A stretch of DNA of 64,000 nucleotides from Delftia tsuruhatensis (lineage in GTDB: Bacteria; Pseudomonadota; Gammaproteobacteria; Burkholderiales; Burkholderiaceae_C), in NCBI RefSeq assembly GCF_903815225.1, contig NZ_LR813084.1, forward strand, positions 1,654,501-1,718,500. Reading direction: 5' to 3'. Numbering within the stretch: the first letter of the stretch is position 1; each line of letters opens with the position of its first letter. Made by a program: the position numbers and the translations under genes. Below the pieces are notes generated by a model. It was not told the origin of the DNA and did not search any database. It saw nothing but the letters and a program-made list of their open reading frames with translations. Below, piece after piece: positions 58,381 through 64,000 of the stretch.

Positions 58381-59511
58381 ATGGACACGAACACCCCGCT
58401 TGCCCTGCTGGGCGGGCTTACCGCTTCTCAATTCATGCGTCGCCACTGGCACAAGAAGCCGCTGCTGGTGCGCCAGGCGATCCCGGGCTTCAAGCCCCTG
58501 ATCCCGCGCGCGCGCCTGCTGGCCATGGCCGGCGAGGACGGGGTGGAGTCGCGCCTGATCCAGCAGCTCGATGGCGGGGCCTGGAAGCTCAGCCACGGCC
58601 CACTGTCGCGGCGCAGCCTGCCTTCGCTGCAAAAGCCCGGCTGGACCGTGCTGGTGCAGGGGGTGGATCTGCACGACGACGGCGTGCACCAGCTCATGCA
58701 GCAGTTCCGTTTCGTGCCCGAGGCGCGGCTGGATGACCTGATGATCAGCTTCGCCACCGACCAGGGCGGCGTGGGCCCGCACTTCGACAGTTACGATGTA
58801 TTCCTGCTGCAGGCCCACGGCCGCCGCCGCTGGCGCATCGGCCGCCAGAAGGACCTGTCGCTGCAACCCGACGTGCCGCTCAAGGTCCTCTCGCATTTCG
58901 AGCCCGAGGAGGAGTTCGTGCTCGAGCCCGGCGACATGCTCTACCTGCCGCCCAAGTGGGCCCACGACGGCATTGCCGAAGGCGAGTGCATGACCTACTC
59001 CATCGGCTTTCGCTCGCCCGCCCGCGAAGAGCTGGCCCGCGAGCTGCTGCTGCGCATGTCCGACGAGCCGGACGAGCCCGAAGTCCCCGTCGTCTACCGC
59101 GATCCCGACCAGCCGGCCGTCGAGGCCCCGGGCGAGATCCCCGCCAGCCTGCATGACTTCGCGCGCAAGGCGCTGGAGCGCGCCCTGGCCGAGCCGCTGG
59201 CGCTGGAGCGTGCCCTGGGCGAATACATGACCGAGCCCAAGGCCAACGTCTGGTTCGAGCATGGCGAGGAGAACGGCATGTTCGAGAGCGTGGTGCTCGA
59301 CCGGCGCACGCGCATGATGTATGACGCCCGGCACGTCTTCATCAACGGCGAAAGCTACCTGGCCGGTGGCCGCGATGCCACGCTGATGCGCAAGCTGGCC
59401 GATACCCGCAGCCTGTCCCGCGCCGATCTGGCCAAGGCCAGCGACGATGCGCTGGAGCTGCTGTCCTCCTGGTTCGATGCCGGGTGGGTCCGTGCAGGCA
59501 GCCTGTCGTGA
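58381..59511 (+). CDS. JmjC-type ribosomal oxygenase (50S L16 arginine hydroxylase, RoxA/YcfD-like)
   Basis: A 376-residue cupin oxygenase of the YcfD family, which in E. coli hydroxylates an arginine of ribosomal protein uL16 using 2-oxoglutarate and Fe(II). The metal-binding H-x-D is in 'GPHFDSYDVFLLQ' (about residues 134-136) and the distal His in 'YLPPKWAHDGIAEG' (about 193). The 'GRRRWRIGRQKD' segment matches the 2-oxoglutarate-binding region, and the C-terminal winged-helix domain is present. ATG 58381 stands at the natural start. It is about the length of E. coli YcfD (373). The gene is monocistronic by spacing. Confidence 0.92.
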   Translation: MDTNTPLALLGGLTASQFMRRHWHKKPLLVRQAIPGFKPLIPRARLLAMAGEDGVESRLIQQLDGGAWKLSHGPLSRRSLPSLQKPGWTVLVQGVDLHDDGVHQLMQQFRFVPEARLDDLMISFATDQGGVGPHFDSYDVFLLQAHGRRRWRIGRQKDLSLQPDVPLKVLSHFEPEEEFVLEPGDMLYLPPKWAHDGIAEGECMTYSIGFRSPAREELARELLLRMSDEPDEPEVPVVYRDPDQPAVEAPGEIPASLHDFARKALERALAEPLALERALGEYMTEPKANVWFEHGEENGMFESVVLDRRTRMMYDARHVFINGESYLAGGRDATLMRKLADTRSLSRADLAKASDDALELLSSWFDAGWVRAGSLS

Positions 59512-59897
59512 ACCGGCTGGACGCTGTGGCGCAGGCATGCTAAGTTCGGGCATTCACTGTTGACAGTGTTCTGCTGGCCGGGGGCGGACTCTGATGGATT
59601 TGTAAAGAATTGTCTGAAGTCCGTCAGTAATTTGACAGCAACCTGGTTTTGTTACACAGTGGACGCCAAGGCAGCTTGGCTGCTGCCCCATCCGGTTTTG
59701 ACAAGGGGATTTGTGCGGAATTGTTCATGGGTTGTCAGTTTCAGTCAGCCTCTTGAAAACCTCCCTATAATCCGCTCCAAGTCGAATGAATGTGTTTGAC
59801 ACGGCTTGGCCGTAGCGCGCTGGTTGCTGGCATCCTGCGCGCTCTGGCGGGGCCTGCCCTGTTTACTGTCTTCTAACCTACTCTCTAGGAAACTGTG
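59512..59897. promoter_or_regulatory. AT-rich regulatory region upstream of the Ala/Pro-rich lipoprotein gene
   Basis: These 386 bases hold no convincing gene. Near the start is the small palindrome CACTGT-TG-ACAGTG (59555-59568). TTGACA hexamers lie at 59560, 59632 and 59698, and a near-copy TTGTCA follows at about 59734. GGCAGC/GCTGCC (59670-59687) forms a short hairpin. A clear TATAAT lies at 59766-59771, about 130 bases before the ATG, and is the likeliest -10 of the lipoprotein gene; a matched -35 is not obvious. AGGA (59887-59890) is the ribosome site. The base composition is notably lower in GC than the genes. Confidence 0.6.
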
Positions 59898-60185
59898 ATG
59901 AAGAACTCTCTGATCCTGGCTACCGTGATCGCTGCTGCAGCTCTGGCCGCTTGCGGCAAGAAGGAAGAGGCTCCGGCCCCCGCTCCCGCACCTGCTGCTG
60001 AAGCTCCCGCACCGGCCGCTCCCGCTCCCGCAGAAGCCGCTCCTGCCGCTCCCGCCGCCGACGCAGCTGCTCCCGCAGCGCCCGCCGCCGACGCTGCCGC
60101 TCCTGCAGCTCCCGCTGCGGATGCCGCCGCCGACGCTGCCAAGGCTGCTGCCGACGCTGCCGCCAAGGAAGCCACCAAGCAGTAA
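59898..60185 (+). CDS. Small Ala/Pro-rich lipoprotein
   Basis: A 95-residue predicted lipoprotein. The signal peptide ends in 'AAAALAACGKK' (lipobox LAAC). The mature part is almost only Ala, Pro, Asp, Glu and Lys, with about three AAPAAPAAD-type repeats and a C-terminal helix of A-x-x-A-A pattern ending in basic residues. The N-terminal half is an extended Ala/Pro stalk and the C-terminal half a predicted coiled coil. It could span the periplasm as a structural spacer, but this is only suggested by composition. ATG 59898 has AGGA 7 bases upstream. A strong terminator follows, so it is monocistronic. Confidence 0.82.
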   Translation: MKNSLILATVIAAAALAACGKKEEAPAPAPAPAAEAPAPAAPAPAEAAPAAPAADAAAPAAPAADAAAPAAPAADAAADAAKAAADAAAKEATKQ

Positions 60186-60230
60186 TCCGGCCTTCGCCGA
60201 TGGCAGGGCCCTGGGTTGCCTGCCGCCAAG

Positions 60231-60260
60231 AACCGCATCTTTCGGATGCGGTTTTTTTTT
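60231..60260 (+). terminator. Rho-independent terminator of the Ala/Pro-rich lipoprotein gene
   Basis: AACCGCATC (60231-60239) pairs with GATGCGGTT (60245-60253) across a 5-nt loop, followed by a nine-base T-run ending at 60260. It is a strong intrinsic terminator. Confidence 0.93.
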
Positions 60261-60299
60261 CGCCTGTGCACGGCGGTCCTGCGTCCATGGACAAGGCGC

Positions 60300-60332
60300 A
60301 AAAAAGCCACCGGCAGCAGGCTGCGCGGTGGC
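60300..60332 (-). terminator. Rho-independent terminator downstream of bamC
   Basis: On the minus strand, GCCACCG (rc of 60326-60332) pairs with CGGTGGC (rc of 60306-60312) over a 13-nt loop, then a six-base T-run (60300-60305). It ends the bamC transcript. Confidence 0.82.
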
Positions 60333-60384
60333 TGCAAGCGAGGGCGGGCGCTGCCGCCACACCCCCCCAAGAGGATGGTCTCGC

Positions 60385-61497
60385 TTACTTCATGTCGTCG
60401 GTGATGACGCGCACGATGCGCTGGGCGTTGGCCGAGGTCTCGGGCTGGCCCTGCGTGTTGAGCACGCTGACCGTGGATTTGCTGCCTTCGCTGCGCACCT
60501 GGATCTGGTATTTGACCGGAGGGGCCGCATCGGGCGAGCGGCTGAACAGCTTGCCGAAGAATCCCTTGGGCTCCACCTTGGCATCGGGGGCGACATAGCG
60601 CACGAAGTAGATGCCGCGGCTGCGGTCGCGGTCCTCGACGGTGAAGCCCGTGCGGTCCAGCGCCACGCCCACGCGGCGCCATGCGCGGTCGAAGCCTTCA
60701 TCGATCTGCAGCACGGGCTGTCCATTGACGGTGTCCATGCGTACGCTGCCTGTGGCGGTGGCCGCGGTGGTGTCGGCCTTGGCAACGGCATCGGCCTGCT
60801 CCTGGCTGACGCCGAGCTTGACCATCAGGCGGCGCAGGAATTCGGTTTCCAGTTCCGGATCGGAAGGACGCGGCTGCCAGATGGTCTGGTCCTTCTGGGC
60901 ACTGGTGTAGACCTCCTGCATGCCGCGGTGGGTGATGTAGACCTCCGTCGTGCCATCGGCGCCGCGTTCCAGGCGGGTGCGGAACCTGTCGCGCTCGCTG
61001 GTGGAGTACAGGCCGTCGAAGACCTTGCCCAGCGTCTTGCGGATCACGTCCTGCGGGATCTTGGCGCGGTTCTCGGCCCAGTCGGTCTCGATGATGCCGA
61101 GCTGGCGGTCCTCGGTGGTGAAGATGAATCCGTTTTCCAGCCAGAAGTCGCGCACGGGCTCCCACAGCTGATCAGCGGGGCGCTTGATCACCAGCCAGCG
61201 CTGTTCGCCGTTGCGCTCGATGCGCACGTCGCCCAGCGTGGCTGCGGCCGTGCGGCCCTCAGAAGGCTTTTGCGCCTTGGAGTTGGCCTCCATGGCAGCG
61301 GCCGAGACGACGCCGCCGGGCACGGCATAGCGCGAGTCGGTGGACAGCTGGGTCAGGTCCGGCGGGACCTCCAGCGTGGGCGCCTGCTGCTTGCCGGCGC
61401 TCTTGTAGTCGATCTTGCTCTCTTGGAACGTGGTCGTGCAGGCGGTCAGGCCGATGGCCAGGCTCAGCAGGCTCAGACGTGCAATGGGCTGTTTCAC
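60385..61497 (-). CDS. bamC: Outer-membrane assembly lipoprotein BamC
   Basis: A 370-residue BamC, a lipoprotein of the BAM complex that inserts beta-barrel proteins in the outer membrane. The signal peptide ends in 'LAIGLTAC' (lipobox), followed by the conserved unstructured segment 'QQAPTLEVPPDLTQLSTD' that binds BamD. Two helix-grip domains follow ('WLVIKRPADQLWEPVRDFWL' and 'LQIDEGFDRAWRRVGVALDR'). The gene is directly downstream of dapA, as in E. coli and most proteobacteria, 41 bp away, suggesting an operon. Confidence 0.93.
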   Translation of the reverse strand: MKQPIARLSLLSLAIGLTACTTTFQESKIDYKSAGKQQAPTLEVPPDLTQLSTDSRYAVPGGVVSAAAMEANSKAQKPSEGRTAAATLGDVRIERNGEQRWLVIKRPADQLWEPVRDFWLENGFIFTTEDRQLGIIETDWAENRAKIPQDVIRKTLGKVFDGLYSTSERDRFRTRLERGADGTTEVYITHRGMQEVYTSAQKDQTIWQPRPSDPELETEFLRRLMVKLGVSQEQADAVAKADTTAATATGSVRMDTVNGQPVLQIDEGFDRAWRRVGVALDRTGFTVEDRDRSRGIYFVRYVAPDAKVEPKGFFGKLFSRSPDAAPPVKYQIQVRSEGSKSTVSVLNTQGQPETSANAQRIVRVITDDMK

Positions 61498-61537
61498 GCG
61501 AATATCCTTGGTGCGTTCGGTCGGTGGGGCTGCAGCC

Positions 61538-62434
61538 TCACAGAAGACCCGCGGAGCGCAGTGCGGCTTCCACGGTGGCTTCCAGGTTCTTGCTCAGGGG
61601 TGTCATGGGCAGGCGCATGGCCGGGCCGCACAGGCCCAGGCGGGCTGCGGCCCACTTGACGGGAATGGGGTTGGCCTCGACGAAGAGGTTCTTGTGCACG
61701 GGCATCAGGCGCATCTGCAGATCCATCGCGGTGCGCACGTCACCGGCCAGGGCAGCCTTGCACAGCTCGCTCATCAGGCGCGGCGCCACGTTGGCGGTGA
61801 CGCTGATGTTGCCATGGCCGCCGCACAGCATCAGCGCGACGGCAGTCGGATCATCGCCGGAATACACGCCGAAGCCCTGGGGCACTTCGCGGATCAGCCA
61901 CTGGGCGCGCTCGATGTTGCCCGTGGCCTCCTTGATGCCGATGATGGCGGGGATCTGCGCCAGGCGCAGCACGGTGTCATGCTGCATGTCCGCCACGGAG
62001 CGGCCGGGCACGTTGTACAGCACGATGGGCAGGTCGCCCACGGCCTCGGCGATGGCCTTGAAGTGCTGGTACTGGCCCTCCTGCGTGGGCTTGTTGTAGT
62101 AGGGCACGACCTGCAGCTGGCTGTCGGCGCCGACCTTCTTGGCGTAGCGGGCCAGCTCGATGGCTTCGTGCGTGCTGTTGGCGCCGCAGCCGGCCATGAC
62201 CGGCACGCGGCCTGCCGCCTGCTCGACGGACACGCGGATGATTTCGCAGTGTTCCTCCACGTTGACGGTGGGGGATTCGCCTGTCGTTCCCACGACGCCG
62301 ATGCAGTCCGTGCCCTCGGCCACATGCCAGTCGATCAGTTTTCGCAGCGCCGGGTAGTCGACGCTACCGTCCTCGTGCATGGGCGTGATGAGGGCAACGA
62401 TGCTGCCAGTGAGGGCGACGGAGGAGGATGTCAT
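61538..62434 (-). CDS. dapA: 4-hydroxy-tetrahydrodipicolinate synthase
   Basis: A 298-residue DapA that condenses pyruvate with aspartate semialdehyde in lysine and diaminopimelate synthesis. The Schiff-base Lys is K168 in '[10 protein letters not shown]', with Y140 in 'VLYNVPGR' and the T50-T51 of 'GTTGESPT' completing the catalytic triad. Length is standard. Upstream lies a methyltransferase gene on the same strand; downstream is bamC. Feedback inhibition by lysine is common in the family but not readable here. Confidence 0.97.
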   Translation of the reverse strand: MTSSSVALTGSIVALITPMHEDGSVDYPALRKLIDWHVAEGTDCIGVVGTTGESPTVNVEEHCEIIRVSVEQAAGRVPVMAGCGANSTHEAIELARYAKKVGADSQLQVVPYYNKPTQEGQYQHFKAIAEAVGDLPIVLYNVPGRSVADMQHDTVLRLAQIPAIIGIKEATGNIERAQWLIREVPQGFGVYSGDDPTAVALMLCGGHGNISVTANVAPRLMSELCKAALAGDVRTAMDLQMRLMPVHKNLFVEANPIPVKWAAARLGLCGPAMRLPMTPLSKNLEATVEAALRSAGLL

Positions 62435-62509
62435 GTCCGCAAGAAAAAACGGGAAAGGACCATTCTAACGAGTGTCGAAGGCAGGCCCAAGGCGCCTGCC
62501 CGTAGGGAT

Positions 62510-63079
62510 TCAGGCGATTGCGGGGTCCGCTGCCTTCTGATGCGCCAACTGCGCCACGGGTTCCCGGCCTCTGCCATCGGGGCGCAGCGCGGCGATGCGC
62601 TGGATCATGCGGTCGGGCCCGTGCAGCAGGCCGTGCTCGTAGGCGACGATGTGCCAGCCCGCGCAGGCCTGCAGCAACTCGCCGGGCGCCAGCAGGAAGT
62701 CCGGCCGGGACGGCTTGCCGAAGGCTTCGTTGCCCTGTGCAAAGGTTTCATACAGCAGCACGCCGCCAGGCGCCACGCTGTCCAGCAGTCCGGGCCAAAG
62801 GGGGCGCCAAAGGTAGTTGGTCACGATCACGGCACCGAACTGCCGGCCGGCCAGGGGCCAGGGGCCGTTCTCGATGTCGGCGCACAGTTGCTCGCCCACG
62901 CCCTGCAGGCCCGCGAGGGCCTGGGCATCGCGGTCCACGCCCGTGACGGCATGGCCGCGCGCATGGAACCAGCGCATGTGGCGGCCGGGGCCGCAGGCCA
63001 CGTCGAGCACGGTCGCTTGCGGCGCCAGCAGGTGGGACCAGCGCTGGATCCAGGAGGAGGGCGGTGTGGCTGCATGCAT
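62510..63079 (-). CDS. Class I SAM-dependent methyltransferase
   Basis: A 189-residue methyltransferase. The Rossmann fold includes the SAM-binding 'VLDVACGPGRHMRWFHARGH' and 'GVDRDAQAL', and motif IV-like 'GAVIVTNYLWRPLW'. The fold resembles TehB-like and YafE-like enzymes. The substrate is unknown. It is the upstream member of the methyltransferase-dapA-bamC minus-strand series, 75 bp before dapA. The start near 63079 is the best ATG; a longer form would not match the family. Confidence 0.85.
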   Translation of the reverse strand: MHAATPPSSWIQRWSHLLAPQATVLDVACGPGRHMRWFHARGHAVTGVDRDAQALAGLQGVGEQLCADIENGPWPLAGRQFGAVIVTNYLWRPLWPGLLDSVAPGGVLLYETFAQGNEAFGKPSRPDFLLAPGELLQACAGWHIVAYEHGLLHGPDRMIQRIAALRPDGRGREPVAQLAHQKAADPAIA

Positions 63080-63146
63080 GTGGAGCAGGGGAAATCAATG
63101 GAAGGCGGCGCCATTGTGCCTCCGCCCCGTTGATGCCGCAGCCGCT

Positions 63147-63293
63147 TCAGAAGCAGGCCCAGAGTTGATCGGCCATGCTCAGCATGAATTGCGGTTGCAG
63201 GTAGAGCATGAAGACCAGGCCCAGGGCCGCCAGCACGGCGGCCCACAGCACCAGCCTGCCCAGAAGCCCGGGGCGGTACCTGGTGGCCATCAT
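63147..63293 (-). CDS. Small one-span membrane protein next to the MFS gene
   Basis: A 48-residue ORF, too short for ordinary lists, that I translated by hand. It starts ATG ATG at 63293 or 63290, begins 'MMATRYRPGLLGRLVLWAAV', continues with a hydrophobic segment (about residues 13-33), and ends 'MADQLWACF' before TGA. A positive N-terminus and single TM helix suggest inner-membrane insertion with the N-terminus inside. Its ATG lies one base after the stop of the MFS transporter gene, so translation is coupled. Short proteins of this pattern (ending in a WxCF or similar) occur by such transporters in relatives by my recollection. The function is unknown. Confidence 0.6.
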   Translation of the reverse strand: MMATRYRPGLLGRLVLWAAVLAALGLVFMLYLQPQFMLSMADQLWACF

Positions 63294-63294
63294 C

Positions 63295-64000
63295 TCAGGC
63301 CGTGGCGCCGCCCGGGCGCAGCCTGGCCACGGGCGCCTCGCGGATCGGCAGGTTCAGCAGGCCCGCGGCCACGCCCAGGGCGATGGCCAGGTACCAGACC
63401 ACCTGGTAGCTGCCCGTATGGTCGTAGAGATAGCCGCCCAGCCAGACCCCCAGGAAGCTGCCGACCTGGTGGCTGAAGAACACCATGCCGCTGAGCATGG
63501 ACAGGTGTTGCACGCCGAAGATCTGGGCCACGGTGGCGTTGGTCAGCGGTACGGTGGACAGCCACAGCAGACCCATGGCGGCCGAGAAGATGTAGACCGA
63601 CCAGGGTGTCAGCGGCGCCAGCAGGAACAGCACGATGACCACCGAGCGCGTGAAATAGATGGTGGACAGCAGGTAGCGCTTGGGCAGGCGCTGGCCCAGG
63701 TTGCCGGCCACGTAGGTGCCGGCGATGTTGAACAGGCCGACCAGCGCCAGCGAGATGCTGGCCACCTGCGGCGCCAGGCCGTAGTCCTTGAGATAGCTGG
63801 GCATGTGCACGCCGATGAACATCACCTGGAAGCCGCAGACGAAGTAGCCGGCCGTCAGCAGCACGAAGCTGGGCGTGCGCAGCGCCTCGGCCACGGCCTG
63901 GCCTGCGCTCTGGTCGCGAACGGGCTTGCTTGCACCGCCGGAGAATCCCGGCTCGCGCAATCCGAAAGCCAGCGGGATGACCATCAGCGCGCACAGCGAC
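63295..64000 (-). CDS. MFS transporter (C-terminal part, truncated by window edge)
   Basis: The last ~235 residues of a major facilitator transporter. At least six hydrophobic helices are visible ('FVLLTAGYFVCGFQVMFIGV', 'VASISLALVGLFNIAGTYVA', 'SVVIVLFLLAPLTPWSVYIF', 'VGSFLGVWLGGYLYDHTGSY'). 'HMPSYLKDYGLAPQVASISL' resembles the MCT/YbfB-type sialate or monocarboxylate-like branch. The start lies beyond the window, and the frame is open to 64000. The last codon is one base from the start of the 48-residue gene. The substrate is unknown. Confidence 0.85.
   Translation of the reverse strand, partial: SLCALMVIPLAFGLREPGFSGGASKPVRDQSAGQAVAEALRTPSFVLLTAGYFVCGFQVMFIGVHMPSYLKDYGLAPQVASISLALVGLFNIAGTYVAGNLGQRLPKRYLLSTIYFTRSVVIVLFLLAPLTPWSVYIFSAAMGLLWLSTVPLTNATVAQIFGVQHLSMLSGMVFFSHQVGSFLGVWLGGYLYDHTGSYQVVWYLAIALGVAAGLLNLPIREAPVARLRPGGATA

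Noticed and set aside
59560..59799. A 79-codon ORF in the AT-rich region before the Ala/Pro-rich lipoprotein
   Set aside because: GTG/TTG-type start, no ribosome site and a translation without a recognisable pattern; the DNA looks regulatory.
62480..62500. Inverted repeat GGCAGGC/GCCTGCC between the methyltransferase and dapA
   Set aside because: Stem present, but no T-run on either strand; too weak to call a terminator.

Overview
The window is chromosomal, GC-rich DNA from a betaproteobacterium. The most likely family is Comamonadaceae, and the gene mix suggests Delftia, Acidovorax or Comamonas. The signs are a pyrG-kdsA-eno-ftsB run, three orphan Bug-type (tripartite tricarboxylate) binding proteins with no membrane partners, many LysR regulators next to catabolic genes, a BamC-DapA pair and strong GC3 bias. 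The bias produces very long mirror-image ORFs on the opposite strands of real genes, and these are left out. I see no rRNA, tRNA, CRISPR array, insertion sequence or prophage. Genus is inference from gene content only.

1-17 kb is accessory and metabolic: a truncated serine hydrolase; a LysR and a divergent trans-sulfuration-type PLP enzyme; NADP glutamate dehydrogenase (gdhA); a LysR divergent from a catalytically degenerate HSL-family protein, followed by an RND efflux operon (adaptor, pump, outer-membrane factor); a ParE-type toxin with a composite antitoxin and a palindromic operator; and a LysR divergent from an M20 amidohydrolase and a Bug receptor.

17-35 kb: mutL; two near-identical glycine-zipper lipoproteins flanking a DedA protein; amiC and tsaE, divergent from queG; a dCACHE/PAS/GGDEF diguanylate cyclase; an AraC regulator; a ureohydrolase plus sodium:solute symporter with a divergent LysR and a perfect 10+10 bp palindrome between them; an AEC permease; a second Bug receptor; and xerD.

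35-50 kb: a third Bug receptor; two tandem degenerate EAL-HDOD proteins; a DUF455 ferritin-like protein; a gamma-carbonic-anhydrase-like protein; Hsp33; an AT-richer patch with two uncharacterised genes; then ftsB, eno, a DUF1330 protein, kdsA and pyrG on the minus strand, and coaBC, an uncharacterised membrane protein and dut on the plus strand.

50-64 kb: a PhoP/PhoQ-like two-component system with PepSY-domain proteins on both sides; a GYP-repeat glycine-zipper lipoprotein; a SlyD-type isomerase; an aldehyde dehydrogenase divergent from an AraC regulator; a JmjC-type ribosomal oxygenase (RoxA-like); an Ala/Pro-rich lipoprotein; bamC, dapA and a methyltransferase; an unlisted 48-residue membrane protein; and a truncated MFS transporter. 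Most of the window is ordinary chromosome. The least-explained parts are the pseudo-hydrolase beside the efflux operon, the composite antitoxin, the ureohydrolase operator, the twin lipoproteins around DedA and the 48-residue protein coupled to the MFS gene.
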